Shown: positions 8,550 through 17,268 of the stretch, piece after piece
How positions within the stretch are numbered: position 1 is the first letter of the stretch
How the letters are laid out: the number at the start of each line of letters is the position of its first letter
Assembly (NCBI GenBank): GCA_016215025.1
Contig: JACRMI010000020.1
Location: forward strand, 17,815-81,814
Source: Chloroflexota bacterium
GTDB lineage: Bacteria; Chloroflexota; Anaerolineae; UBA4142
Length of the DNA: 64,000 nucleotides
Direction: 5' to 3'
Notes under the pieces: model-generated
Told to the model about the DNA's origin: nothing
Seen by the model: the letters and a program-made list of their open reading frames with translations, nothing else
Databases searched by the model: none
Position numbers and translations under genes: made by a program

Positions 8550-9593
8550 TCAGGATTTGAGATATGCCATCACCATATCAAGTGAAAACGCGCGCCCTTG
8601 TTTTAGCAACTGCTCGAATTCTGCATCGCCCAATGCTTGGCGAGTGGTCAGCAAACTCTGCTCATGCTCTGCCTTGTCTGTTGGCGAAAAGAAGGCATCC
8701 TGCGACGGCAACAGATTTTCCGATGCGCCTAACAATCGAGCGGCGTACGGATAATTGCCCGACTCGACGGCGATACTTGCCAAACCCGAAATGCAATTGG
8801 CGATACCTGCCGAGTTTTCCAAGCGGCGAAATAATTCAAGACCTTGCCCAAAGTACGAACGCGCTTGGGCATATCTTTTCTGACGTACGGCCACATAGCC
8901 AAGATTGTGCGAGAGAATGGCGACGCTCTCTTGTTGTCCCAGTTCATCGAACAAAGCCAAGCTTTCTTCAAACAGAGTTTTTGCCTGAGCGTAATCACGT
9001 TCGGCGTACGCCACTTTGCCCAAATTATTGAGCGATCCGGCGACGGCTGCCTGGTCTCTGAGTTCGCGGCGCAATTTCAATCCAGTGTCATACAAGGCTT
9101 TGGCATGGACGTAATCGCTTTTCAAAAAAGCTTGTTCGCCCAACTGATCGACAATGGCGGCGCTCAACCAAACTTCTCCGATCTCTTGGCCGAGCGCCAA
9201 GGCCTCTTCCAAAAAATCCGTCACCAATTGCCAATCGCCCAGCAGGCGCGCATTCCAAGCAAGACTGTAGAGCGCCAATATCGTTAACCAGTTGTCTCCC
9301 GAATTGCGCGCGGAGGCGAGACAATTGGCCAGCAATGATTGTGCGCGCGGAAAATCGTGTTCATAGTTGCGCGCACACTCGCCCAGCGCATACAGGGAAA
9401 CGCCGATCAGCCACTTGTCCTGCAATTGGCGAGCCATGTCCAAACTTTGCCGTGCGGCTTGAAGCGCATTCGACCAATCACCGTGCAATAATGCGAGCAC
9501 ACTTGTGCCGGCCAGGACCTTAGCCTTGGCCGAGTCCGAAACGACGGAGATTTGATCGGCACGCGCGCGCGCGTTCGAGCCAAGTTCGTCCAT
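8550..9593 (-). CDS. TPR-repeat C-terminal half of BTAD regulator (separated by frameshift)
   Basis: A 347-residue frame made of tetratricopeptide repeats of about 40 residues (for example ALYDTGLKLRRELRDQAAVAG, then SLNNLGKVAYAERDYAQAK). It is the natural C-terminal continuation of the gene at 9520-11637. The two frames overlap, and the upstream protein breaks at ...GRTWLERARA while this one carries ARADQISVVSDSAKAKVLAG. Homologous regulators read straight through from WLERA to the AKAKVLAG helix. The junction falls in a CG dinucleotide run at 9561-9573. Either the gene is broken in this genome or the assembly has a two-base error. As an independent protein it would lack any known start context. 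Confidence 0.75.
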   Translation of the reverse strand: MDELGSNARARADQISVVSDSAKAKVLAGTSVLALLHGDWSNALQAARQSLDMARQLQDKWLIGVSLYALGECARNYEHDFPRAQSLLANCLASARNSGDNWLTILALYSLAWNARLLGDWQLVTDFLEEALALGQEIGEVWLSAAIVDQLGEQAFLKSDYVHAKALYDTGLKLRRELRDQAAVAGSLNNLGKVAYAERDYAQAKTLFEESLALFDELGQQESVAILSHNLGYVAVRQKRYAQARSYFGQGLELFRRLENSAGIANCISGLASIAVESGNYPYAARLLGASENLLPSQDAFFSPTDKAEHEQSLLTTRQALGDAEFEQLLKQGRAFSLDMVMAYLKS

Positions 9594-11637
9594 CGCTCAT
9601 GTGACCATGCATCGCCCAGAACTGGGTCAACGCGCCAGCCAGGCGCAGCCCTTTTTCCACATCGTCGGCTACGGCTTCGCGACTGAGTGACCATTCCAGT
9701 GCGGACTTTAGATTCTCATGCTCTTGCTCCAAGCGGCGCAGCCATTGCGCCTGATCGGAAGAGCGCAAATGCGGCTCGGCGTCTTCACCCAAGCGCAAGA
9801 ACCAATCGCGATGACGATTGCGTACGCGAGTGGCTTCGTCCGAACTCAACAACTTGTCTCGCGCATATTGACGGATCGTTTCCAAAAAACGATAGCGCAG
9901 GGTTCTGTTTTCGGTATCGGCCAACACCAACGACTTGTCCACCAAGTGCGCCAGCAGATCAAGCGTGTCCGCCAGCGAATAAGATTCGCCGCAGATAGCT
10001 TCCGCCTCTTCCAACGTCCACCCATCGACGAAAACTGAAAGACGGCGAAACAAGGCGCGCTCGTGATCGGACAACAATTCATAACTCCAGTCGATGAGCG
10101 CGCGCAACGTTTGATAGCGCGGCAACGCGGTGCGACTGCCGCCGGTCAATAATCGAAATCGATCATCCAGCTTGTTGGCGATTTGTTCTACGCTCAGTCC
10201 CCGCGTGCGCGCGGCGGCAAGTTCCAACGCCAAGGGGATTCCGTCGAGCCGTTGACAGATTTGCATGATCGCCGCCACATTTTGATCGTTCACCTGAAAG
10301 GTTGGCGATGCCGCCATCGCGCGTTCATTAAACAAGCGTACGGCATCAAACTGGAGCAACGTCGCGGCATGATCGATGCGCGCCTTGGTTTCGGGAAATT
10401 TCAGCGGCGGGACGCGCCATATCGTTTCACCCGGAATGCCCAAGATTTCACGGCTGGTCACCAGGATTTTTAGATTTGGACAAGCGTACAACAATTGCTC
10501 GCACAAACGCGCGCAGGCTTCGACGAGATGCTCACAATTATCAAGCACAAGCAACACATGACGCGGCGTCAAGGCATTGACCAACGCCTCATCGATTGGC
10601 TGATCGGAGGTTTCCCGCACGCCCAGCGTCTTGGCGACGGTTCGGGGAACGAGCGCCGCATCCTTTAATTCGACAAACTCGACGAACCACACGCCATCCC
10701 GATAATCGTTGACCAGATCAAAGGCCAGCACTTTTGCCAAGCGCGTCTTGCCGATACCGCCCGCGCCGGTGAGTGTAAGCAAACGCGTGTTCGCGAACAC
10801 GTGCTTGAGCTCTGCCAATTCCTCTTCACGTCCGATAAAGCTGGTTACCGGCGAAGGCAAATTGGTCATTACGGCTTCGTGCGCTTTGGGGGCGTTCTCG
10901 GCGCGCTGGATCGACGAATACAGTTTGATTGTTTCCGGCGATGGCTCGATGGCGAGATATTCCATCAAGAGGCGTTTGCATTCGTCGTACTGCTTGAGGG
11001 CTTCGAGCCGCTTGCCGGTCGCGAGATAGCAAAACATCAAATGCTGATGCGCTGGCTCATTCGCCGGGTCGGTTTCCAGCAATTGGTGAGCAAACTCAAT
11101 GGCGCGCGGATACTCGCCGCGCTCGCGCATTTTTTGCGTGAGCCAAAGCAGCGCATCGACATACTGCGAACGATAACGCTCTCGTTCCGCCAGAATCCAT
11201 TCGTCATAGTGATCGGCGAGCAAGTCGCCTTGATAGACCTGGATGGCTTGTTCCACGTTCGTAAGCTCAGCGTGGCGTGATTGCGCGGCTTGCGGGTCAA
11301 GCGCGTGTCCAAAATCAAGCGCATCCACTTGCGCAAAACAATCGAGGTTGATTTGAGCTGAATCATGGTCGGCGAAAATGGATTCGTCGCCAAGTTGTTT
11401 GTGGAGCACGGCAAGTGCTGTGCGCAGCGAGGTCCGCGCTTGCAAGTCGGAAGAATCGCCCCAAAAGAGCGAGGCCAGTTTTTCGCGGGTGTGGGATTCG
11501 GGATGGAGGACAAGATAGGCGAGCAGAGATTCGGCTTTACGCGTGGGGAGTTGGACAAGCTGTCCATTCCGCGCCAGTCGAAACGAACCCAGGAGGTTCA
11601 ACTCAAGCAGACCAGCGGATTTGGTTTTGCGAGGCAT
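9520..11637 (-). CDS. BTAD/NB-ARC transcriptional regulator (SARP-LAL type), N-terminal part
   Basis: A 705-residue frame. Residues 1-95 are an OmpR-like winged helix (LELNLLGSFRLARNGQLVQL, TRKAESLLAYL). Residues about 100-245 are a BTAD helical domain (EWILAERERYRSQYVDALLW). Residues about 265-520 are an NB-ARC/AAA ATPase with P-loop GAGGIGKT at 291-298, Walker B VLLVLDNCEHL and sensor LKILVTSRE. A winged helix and helical linker follow (LFRRLSVFVDGWTLEEAEAI). Family members are large transcription activators that use ATP and a C-terminal TPR sensor. The TPR part continues in another frame from 9593, so the original protein was about 1,030 residues. The upstream gap of 138 bases to recJ is a divergent promoter region. 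Confidence 0.9.
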   Translation of the reverse strand: MPRKTKSAGLLELNLLGSFRLARNGQLVQLPTRKAESLLAYLVLHPESHTREKLASLFWGDSSDLQARTSLRTALAVLHKQLGDESIFADHDSAQINLDCFAQVDALDFGHALDPQAAQSRHAELTNVEQAIQVYQGDLLADHYDEWILAERERYRSQYVDALLWLTQKMRERGEYPRAIEFAHQLLETDPANEPAHQHLMFCYLATGKRLEALKQYDECKRLLMEYLAIEPSPETIKLYSSIQRAENAPKAHEAVMTNLPSPVTSFIGREEELAELKHVFANTRLLTLTGAGGIGKTRLAKVLAFDLVNDYRDGVWFVEFVELKDAALVPRTVAKTLGVRETSDQPIDEALVNALTPRHVLLVLDNCEHLVEACARLCEQLLYACPNLKILVTSREILGIPGETIWRVPPLKFPETKARIDHAATLLQFDAVRLFNERAMAASPTFQVNDQNVAAIMQICQRLDGIPLALELAAARTRGLSVEQIANKLDDRFRLLTGGSRTALPRYQTLRALIDWSYELLSDHERALFRRLSVFVDGWTLEEAEAICGESYSLADTLDLLAHLVDKSLVLADTENRTLRYRFLETIRQYARDKLLSSDEATRVRNRHRDWFLRLGEDAEPHLRSSDQAQWLRRLEQEHENLKSALEWSLSREAVADDVEKGLRLAGALTQFWAMHGHMSDGRTWLERARACRSNLRRFGLGQG

Positions 11638-11775
11638 CGTGATCCTCTAAATCGGCGTTCAAATATTACAACGGTCGGAGGGGTGTGTCAATGTTCGATT
11701 TTGTGGTTCCACAACAAATTGATTTTTACCAACCGTCGTGGTAAAATCGGCCCACCTTTAATCATCGGAGAGTGT

Positions 11776-13494
11776 GTGCCACCAAAAACAAAGCGCTGGC
11801 AAATCGCCCCGCGCGTTTCATCGCTGGTTCAAGCACGTTTTGCGTCTCGTCAACTTAATCCCCTGATCGTCCAAATTCTCTACAATCGCGGTATAACCAC
11901 ACCGGAGCAAGCTGACGCCTTTCTCTCGCCTGACTCCTTCGTTGGCAATCCATTTCAACTGCACGGCATGAACGAGTCGGTTGAACGCATTCGCCGCGCG
12001 ATTCGTGCGGGTGAGGCGATTGCCGTTTACGGCGATTTTGATGTCGATGGCGTGACCGCGACGGTCTTGCTCGTCCAAACGTTGCTATCGATTGGCGCCA
12101 AAGCCAAGCCGTACATCCCACATCGCATCGACGAAGGGTACGGTTTGAACAAGGAAGCGCTCCAGCAGTTGAAAGAGCAGGGCGTTGGCGTCGTCATCAC
12201 GGTCGATTGTGGTGTCCGTTCGCTGCCCGAAATCGCATTCGGCAAACAAATTGGCTTGGACATGATCGTGACCGATCACCACGCGCCTGGCGATGAAATG
12301 CCCGATGCGTTCGCCGTCATCAATCCCAAGCAACTTTTGTGCAAGTATCCATGCAAAGAATTATCAGGTGCAGGCGTCGCGTTCAAATTATCGCAGGCGC
12401 TCTTGCTTGCCGATTCCCAGGTTCCCATCATCAAGGGTCGTATGCCGATCACCGAAGATGCGCTCGTCGATTTGGTCGCGCTTGGAACCGTTGCCGATTT
12501 GGTCCCATTGACCGGCGAGAATCGATACCTGGTCCAGCGTGGGCTGGAAAAATTACGCCAATCGGAACGACCTGGGATTCAAGCGTTGATGCGGCAAGCC
12601 GCGATCAAACCCGAAGCCATCGAAGCGGGCAGCATCGGTTATACGTTGGGTCCACGCTTGAATGCCGCCGGTCGATTGGAAAGTGCGTTGATGGCGTATC
12701 ACTTGCTCGCGACCCAATATCCCGGCGAAGCCGACGACCTCGCGCGCAAGCTCGAAGAGACGAATCGCGAGCGCCAGCGCCTGACGACCGAAATGACGAT
12801 GAAGGCGCGGGATGCCGTTATCGCGTCGGCGGAATCGGAACGATTGTTGTTCGTCGCCGCGCCAGAATTTCCCGAAGGCATTGTTGGGCTGATCGCCAGT
12901 CGTTTGTCGGAAGAATTTTATCGACCCGCTGTGGCAGTGCATCAAGGCGAAGAAGAAAGCCGTGGCTCGGCGCGCAGCGTCCCCGAATTCAACATCGTCA
13001 CCGCACTCGATCAGTGCCGCGATTTGCTCGTGCGCCACGGCGGTCATGCGATGGCGGCGGGCTTTACGGTGCGCAACGAAAACTTGGCCGCGCTGCAAAA
13101 TCGATTGAAGGAAATTGCGACGCGTGATCTGGCGCAAAGCGAACTTGTGTTGACGCTCAATGTCGATGCCGAAGCCACCTTGAGCGAAATAAATTTCGAG
13201 GTGGCGAAAGCGTTGTTGCAGCTTGCGCCATTTGGTTACGGCAACCGTGAGCCGATTTTCGTTAGTCGGGGTTTGATGGTGCGTGAGGCGCGCATCGTCG
13301 GAACCGATCATCTCAAGCTGTTGCTGAGCGACGGACAATTCGTGATGGACGCCATCGCGTTTCGGCAGGGGAGTTGGAACAACAGCCTGCCGCCGCGCAT
13401 CGATGTGGCGTATCAGTTGGAAGCGCAAGTGTGGAACGGCAAGCCGCGTTTGCAAATGAATGTCAAGGATATAAAACCGACTGCGGAAGGATGA
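11776..13494 (+). CDS. recJ: single-stranded-DNA-specific exonuclease RecJ
   Basis: A 5'-3' exonuclease on single-stranded DNA, acting in recombination and mismatch repair. The GTG start at 11776 (MPPKTKRWQI) has GGAGAG a few bases upstream. A longer frame to 11365 runs antisense through the regulator gene and is not used. The product is 572 residues, typical for the family. The DHH phosphoesterase core shows D87, D89 and D91 (YGDFDVDG), D144 (VDCG) and the DHH triad at 167-169. The DHHA1 part has GGHAMAAGF, and the C-terminal OB-fold ends in LQMNVKDIK. It is transcribed away from the BTAD regulator. Confidence 0.96.
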   Translation: MPPKTKRWQIAPRVSSLVQARFASRQLNPLIVQILYNRGITTPEQADAFLSPDSFVGNPFQLHGMNESVERIRRAIRAGEAIAVYGDFDVDGVTATVLLVQTLLSIGAKAKPYIPHRIDEGYGLNKEALQQLKEQGVGVVITVDCGVRSLPEIAFGKQIGLDMIVTDHHAPGDEMPDAFAVINPKQLLCKYPCKELSGAGVAFKLSQALLLADSQVPIIKGRMPITEDALVDLVALGTVADLVPLTGENRYLVQRGLEKLRQSERPGIQALMRQAAIKPEAIEAGSIGYTLGPRLNAAGRLESALMAYHLLATQYPGEADDLARKLEETNRERQRLTTEMTMKARDAVIASAESERLLFVAAPEFPEGIVGLIASRLSEEFYRPAVAVHQGEEESRGSARSVPEFNIVTALDQCRDLLVRHGGHAMAAGFTVRNENLAALQNRLKEIATRDLAQSELVLTLNVDAEATLSEINFEVAKALLQLAPFGYGNREPIFVSRGLMVREARIVGTDHLKLLLSDGQFVMDAIAFRQGSWNNSLPPRIDVAYQLEAQVWNGKPRLQMNVKDIKPTAEG

Positions 13495-13531
13495 AGGATG
13501 AAGGATGAAGGTGAAAGATGAATTCATCCTT
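13487..13531. repeat. GGATGAA direct repeats with inverted copy
   Basis: AAGGATGAA occurs three times at a seven-base step (13487, 13494, 13501) just across the recJ stop. Its complement TTCATCCTT occurs at 13523-13531, so the 3' end of the recJ message can fold into a hairpin. No T-run follows. Confidence 0.6.
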
Positions 13532-13551
13532 CTGCCTTCGGAATTTTGAAC

Positions 13552-13983
13552 ATGACATCTTCTCGCGAGTATCCCTCCCGTCCAATCCCCGGCGTTGGCG
13601 TCGTTGTGCGCCGAGCCAATGCGGTGTTGGTTATTCGACGTGGTAATCCACCACGTCGCGGCGATTGGGGAATCCCTGGCGGCGCGGTTGAGCTAGGCGA
13701 GACGTGGCGCGAGGCGGCGCAACGCGAAGTGCGTGAGGAATGCGGAATTGAAATCGCATTGGGCGATGTGGTCGATGCGGTCGATATGATTTTTCGCGAT
13801 GACGACGGGCGGGTGCAATATCATTACACGCTCGTCGATTTTGTTGCCGATTACGCTAGCGGCGATGTGCATGCAGCGAGTGATATTTTAGATGCGCGAT
13901 GGCTGCCCTTGAGCGAGGTGTCCACGTTTGAGTTGCCAGAGATGACGCGCAAGGTGATTGAGAAGGCAATAAAACAAAAATGA
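13552..13983 (+). CDS. Nudix hydrolase
   Basis: A 143-residue hydrolase of nucleoside-diphosphate-linked compounds. The Nudix box is complete: G-G-A-V-E-L-G-E-T-W, then REAAQREVREECGI, with the metal-binding REVREE core. PGVGVVVRRANAVLVIRRG precedes it and is typical of ADP-ribose pyrophosphatase-like or 8-oxo-dGTPase-like members. The exact substrate is not predictable. ATG at 13552 is chosen; a TTG two codons upstream is also in frame. It lies 57 bases after recJ in the same direction, with the palindromic repeat between them. Confidence 0.92.
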   Translation: MTSSREYPSRPIPGVGVVVRRANAVLVIRRGNPPRRGDWGIPGGAVELGETWREAAQREVREECGIEIALGDVVDAVDMIFRDDDGRVQYHYTLVDFVADYASGDVHAASDILDARWLPLSEVSTFELPEMTRKVIEKAIKQK

Positions 13984-14041
13984 TCCGCGAATCACGCGAA
14001 TAAAAAACATAAGATTAGCGAGATTAGCGAGATTCGCGGAT
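13983..14041. repeat. palindromic intergenic element, ATCCGCGAATC / GATTCGCGGAT ends
   Basis: Perfect 11-base inverted ends (13983-13993 and 14031-14041) flank AGATTAGCG direct repeats. The left end overlaps the stop region of the Nudix gene. Related TTCGCGAAGATTCGTGAGA sequence occurs upstream of ftsQ at about 35185-35210. Confidence 0.7.
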
Positions 14042-14056
14042 AGACATGATTACAAG

Positions 14057-14425
14057 ATGAAACTCACTGTAACAATACCCGGATTGATTGGGATTGCGTT
14101 AGCATTTCTCCTTTATGCAGTCGCTAGCGCCTTGAGTACAATTATTCCCATCTTGCTGCAAGGCAATCTGTGGCTCGCGATTCTCTTTTTGTTTTTCCTC
14201 GCGCTTTCGTTTATCGAAATACCGATGATGATCTTTGGTCTGCGGCAGATGGCGCACAGTGCGACGACGCCTCGCCGATTGGTCGCTGGCACATTTGCGT
14301 TCTACGCCATGTTCGCAGCGGTCTACGCATCGATATTCGTTTTGCTGACGGGACAAATTGGGTGGGGTAGTGCGCTCGCCGCGCTGAGTTTCGTGCGATT
14401 TGCGAGTGGAATTGCGTTGAGGTAA
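14057..14425 (+). CDS. small four-helix membrane protein, unknown
   Basis: A 122-residue hydrophobic protein with four predicted transmembrane helices at about 7-32, 36-62, 73-93 and 98-118 and a short basic loop (ATTPRRLV). I do not recognise a family. It ends three bases before the TTG start of the DUF167 gene, so the two are probably cotranscribed. No strong ribosome-binding site precedes ATG 14057. Confidence 0.65.
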   Translation: MKLTVTIPGLIGIALAFLLYAVASALSTIIPILLQGNLWLAILFLFFLALSFIEIPMMIFGLRQMAHSATTPRRLVAGTFAFYAMFAAVYASIFVLLTGQIGWGSALAALSFVRFASGIALR

Positions 14426-14428
14426 CCC

Positions 14429-14716
14429 TTGTCAATCTTTAAAGAATCTAACGGCGCGGTGACCTTCGCCGTCAAAGTTGTGCCGCGCGCGAGCAAAAAT
14501 CAAGTGGCGGGTGTTGAAGGCGATGCGATCAAAATTCGCTTGAACGCGCCGCCAGTCGAGGGCAAAGCCAACGACGCGCTGATCAAATTTCTGGCGGATG
14601 CGCTAGACCTGCGGCGCGCGCAAATCGAAATCATAACGGGGCACACGTCGAGGCACAAGGTGGTCAGGGTGCGTGGCGCGACGGGGAAACAAATCGAAGA
14701 GAAATTGAAAACGTAG
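14429..14716 (+). CDS. DUF167 (YggU-family) protein
   Basis: A 95-residue protein of the DUF167 family, a small alpha/beta fold of unknown biochemical role that is widespread in bacteria and archaea. Diagnostic segments are VKVVPRASKNQVAGVEGD, the core LNAPPVEGKANDALIKFLAD, and the tail ITGHTSRHKVVRVRG. The TTG start at 14429 (MSIFKES) is followed at the usual distance by the first strand. The stop codon lies inside the hairpin at 14712-14741. Confidence 0.92.
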   Translation: MSIFKESNGAVTFAVKVVPRASKNQVAGVEGDAIKIRLNAPPVEGKANDALIKFLADALDLRRAQIEIITGHTSRHKVVRVRGATGKQIEEKLKT

Positions 14717-14741
14717 GGCGGTTCAATCGAACCGCCCTACG
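14712..14741. terminator. perfect 13-bp hairpin between convergent genes
   Basis: CGTAGGGCGGTTC (14712-14724) and its exact complement (14729-14741) flank an AATC loop. It contains the DUF167 stop and abuts the LysM-gene stop, so it may act as a shared terminator. There is no T-run, so it may instead be a mobile palindromic repeat. Confidence 0.6.
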
Positions 14742-15473
14742 CTATTGTCGAACGCGGATGGGATGCTTGGTCGAGGAAAGTGCTTCCAAGCGGCGCGTGC
14801 GTTGATAGCGAAGATAAGCTAACAGGCCCGAGCCAATCCCAGTAACGAAAAGAATCAAGCTGACCAAGTTGATAAGCGTGCCAATCGTCTCGCCGCTGAA
14901 TGCTGTCGATGGTGCCGGCGTAGGAATCGGTGTTGGTGCAGGAACTGTTAATAGCGCTACCGTTCCTTGCGACATACTTGTCGGCGCAGGCATAACCGAT
15001 GATGTTGTAGGCACGATTTGCGGTGGCAGAACTTGTGGGGCAGCCGTCGGCGCAAGCGATGGAACAGCACCCGGCACCGATGGAATTTTTAATACGGAAC
15101 CGACGCGCAGTTTGGTTTGATCGGTCATGTCGTTGGCTTGCATGATGAGTTTATACTTGCTGCCATCGCCGTAAACTTTTTGCGAAATGACCCACAAGCT
15201 ATCGCCCGATTGAACCGTGTACGTGTCGGCACCGGGTTGAATCGTTACCGATGAAGCCGCGGGCGTATTGCGCGCGACCGGCGTATCGTCGGCGTAAGTT
15301 GGAATGAAAATCGGCGTGGGGAACGCGTACGGTCGTTTTGTCGGCTCTTCCGTGGGAGCACGGGTGGACTGCGCGTTTGGCTCGGCGGAGACGATAGACT
15401 GGCGCGGCGCAGCAATCAGAAAAACAGCGAACACGATGGCGATGCAAGCAACGATGGAATATCTAGACTTCAT
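14742..15473 (-). CDS. LysM-domain envelope protein with two membrane anchors
   Basis: A 243-residue envelope protein starting at ATG 15473 (MKSRYSIVACIAIVFAVFL). The N-terminus is a signal or anchor helix. A Pro/Thr-rich linker follows, then one LysM domain (YTVQSGDSLWVISQKVYGDG to LRVGSVLKIP) that binds peptidoglycan glycan chains. After another Ala/Pro/Thr-rich linker comes a C-terminal transmembrane helix (GTLINLVSLILFVTGIGSGL) with a basic tail YQRTRRLEAL. The topology suggests a cell-wall-contacting protein tethered at one or both ends. The longer frame to 15497 would overlap the upstream gene. Confidence 0.85.
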   Translation of the reverse strand: MKSRYSIVACIAIVFAVFLIAAPRQSIVSAEPNAQSTRAPTEEPTKRPYAFPTPIFIPTYADDTPVARNTPAASSVTIQPGADTYTVQSGDSLWVISQKVYGDGSKYKLIMQANDMTDQTKLRVGSVLKIPSVPGAVPSLAPTAAPQVLPPQIVPTTSSVMPAPTSMSQGTVALLTVPAPTPIPTPAPSTAFSGETIGTLINLVSLILFVTGIGSGLLAYLRYQRTRRLEALSSTKHPIRVRQ

Positions 15474-15487
15474 TGACCAGACCTTGA

Positions 15488-16510
15488 CTATTGACATCCA
15501 TTGGCAACGATGTTTCCATTATTGTTGCTAAATGAATTGCCTTGACACGTGCCGCTTTGAACGGGCTGCAAAAGCACTTGGCCGTCAAAAATGTTGCCGA
15601 CATACTTGCTCGACTTGGCATTGTCGTGTTGGACGCTGTTGACGTGCGCGCCTCGCACGACGTTGTACTCGAATCGAACGTTTTGCGCATAACCGAGCCA
15701 CGCGCCATAGTTGTCGTTCGTAAACGAGTTGTGATGAATATAGTTGCGGAAGCTGAACGTCGCCTCGATGCCGTTCGCGATACTATTAGAGATTGTGTTG
15801 TAAGACATTTCGTTGTCGTTGCTTGCCGCCTGCGGTGTGTTGCCTTGATAAATGCCGTCGCCGTCCGCCGTGAGAATATTCCACGAAATCTGATTGCGAT
15901 CCGACTGTTGCGTTAGCACGATGCCCGCCGAACCACAGCCGGCATCCTTGCCCCACTCTGGACAACTGCGATTGTTGTACTCGACGGTGTTGCTGAAAAC
16001 CTGGCTCGCCGTCGTGCCGTACATATAAATGCCCCAACCGCGATTGCGACTCGTCGTGTTTTGCTGCACGCGAATCTTGGACGAGTTGAGAATCTGCATT
16101 CCGACGACATTTCCGTTTGACGTGTTGCCCTGCAAGCGCGAGCTTTGAATGCCGTTGAGAATGACGCCGCCGTGCGGAATCGGTTTCAAGTGTTCGATGT
16201 TTGAATTATCGTCGACGTAATTGCCGCTGAAATCGTTTCCCTCGAAGACAAAGTTTTTCCCACCGAGCACGTACATGCCCACGTCCCAGCCGCGCACCTT
16301 GCAATTGCGAATCGTCACGCCCATGCGATTTTGCACCAAAAGACCGACGCCAATTCCGTTACCCACAAACGCCGAGCCGTTGCAATTTAGCGTGATATTG
16401 TCCGCCATGATGACGATGGGTTGGTTATAAGTGCCGTTGGGTGGAAGAGTGGTGTTCTTGGAGATTCGCATCGGCGTGAGAATGGCCAACATGATCACCA
16501 ATAGTTTCAT
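15488..16510 (-). CDS. secreted right-handed beta-helix (NosD/pectate-lyase-like) protein
   Basis: A 340-residue protein with ATG 16510 preceded by a GGAGGT ribosome-binding site. A short hydrophobic N-terminus (MKLLVIMLAILTPM) may be a signal peptide. The body is a series of parallel beta-helix coils of about 22 residues rich in N-x-x and G-I/V-x-I (GIGVGLLVQNRMGVTIRNC, NSSKIRVQQNTTSRNRGWG). This is the fold of pectate lyases and NosD-like periplasmic proteins. No catalytic residues can be named, so binding or cleavage of surface polysaccharide is only a possibility. It is 14 bases upstream of the LysM gene and probably cotranscribed. Confidence 0.82.
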   Translation of the reverse strand: MKLLVIMLAILTPMRISKNTTLPPNGTYNQPIVIMADNITLNCNGSAFVGNGIGVGLLVQNRMGVTIRNCKVRGWDVGMYVLGGKNFVFEGNDFSGNYVDDNSNIEHLKPIPHGGVILNGIQSSRLQGNTSNGNVVGMQILNSSKIRVQQNTTSRNRGWGIYMYGTTASQVFSNTVEYNNRSCPEWGKDAGCGSAGIVLTQQSDRNQISWNILTADGDGIYQGNTPQAASNDNEMSYNTISNSIANGIEATFSFRNYIHHNSFTNDNYGAWLGYAQNVRFEYNVVRGAHVNSVQHDNAKSSKYVGNIFDGQVLLQPVQSGTCQGNSFSNNNGNIVANGCQ

Positions 16511-16598
16511 TGCAAGTACCTCCGTACGATTTAGTGCCTTGTCACATCTGAAATTTCATGACGCAGTATAGCGCCTTGTGCGCGTCGCCCACGAGGGG

Positions 16599-17171
16599 CT
16601 AGGCTACATGATCGAGTGCTAATGCCAGTTCACGAAACAAGGGAGAGTAGTCTATGTGGTCTAAATCGGTTGTATCGATTTTGATAATCGTACCGCCAAG
16701 GTTCAGCGGTTCTTGGTAACGTTTTAGAATAGCGGAGAGTTGATCCGAATCGATCTGATCGTCAACGTGACCGGGATGCCGTGTGCCCGATGTCCAACGC
16801 GAGCGAAATCGCCGCGTGAGAATTTCATCCGGTGCGTGACAGAAAATTTGAAATGGTTCAAACTTGTGTTGGTCTTGCAGCGCGCGAAATCTCGGCGTGG
16901 CGTTTTCGTTGTCGAAATTGCACTCGACGATAAGTGAGCGTCCGGCGGCAAGCTGTGCTTCCATGAAATAATAGAGCAGCGCGAATACGGCGCGCCCTAG
17001 CTTCTTTGACCATTCGCGGTCGTGCCACCCCAAGCTGTCAAAGAGTGATTCCTTGATGTCGTCCTTGGTCACCAACGGCAATCGAAATTCTTGAGCGATG
17101 CGTCGTGCGAGCGTTGTCTTGCCAGAGCCAGGCGATCCTAGCACGATGACGAGCAAAGGGCAGTTGGACAT
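16599..17171 (-). CDS. P-loop kinase / zeta-toxin-like ATPase (AAA_33)
   Basis: A 190-residue P-loop protein. Walker A is at residues 12-19 (GSPGSGKT), followed by LARRIAQEFRLPLVTKDDIKE, where the aspartates are typical of small-molecule kinases such as gluconate, shikimate or chloramphenicol kinases. A lid with RRFRSRWTSGTRHPGH follows. No Rossmann sugar-binding site is recognisable, and the substrate is unknown. A zeta-type toxin is possible, but no antitoxin is adjacent. The upstream 98 bases carry a palindromic repeat. Confidence 0.8.
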   Translation of the reverse strand: MSNCPLLVIVLGSPGSGKTTLARRIAQEFRLPLVTKDDIKESLFDSLGWHDREWSKKLGRAVFALLYYFMEAQLAAGRSLIVECNFDNENATPRFRALQDQHKFEPFQIFCHAPDEILTRRFRSRWTSGTRHPGHVDDQIDSDQLSAILKRYQEPLNLGGTIIKIDTTDLDHIDYSPLFRELALALDHVA

Positions 17172-17185
17172 TTGCGAGTGAGGTC

Positions 17186-17260
17186 TGTCATTTCGAGTGA
17201 AGCGAGAAAGCTCTTTTCCATGCTGAGAGATTTCTCCTCACTCCGTTCGTCGAAATGACA
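17186..17260. repeat. family A palindromic element, TGTCATTTCGA ends
   Basis: TGTCATTTCGA at 17186-17196 is repeated inverted at 17250-17260, with further internal complementarity (AGTGAAGCGAG / CTCCGTTCG). It belongs to the same general class as the elements at 29460-29606, 30618-30697, 35100-35166 and 47216-47271. Confidence 0.75.
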
Positions 17261-17268
17261 AGCGAATT

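Noticed and set aside
11365..11775. N-terminal extension of the recJ frame
   Set aside because: It runs antisense through the BTAD regulator gene; the GTG at 11776 has a ribosome-binding site and the right N-terminus.
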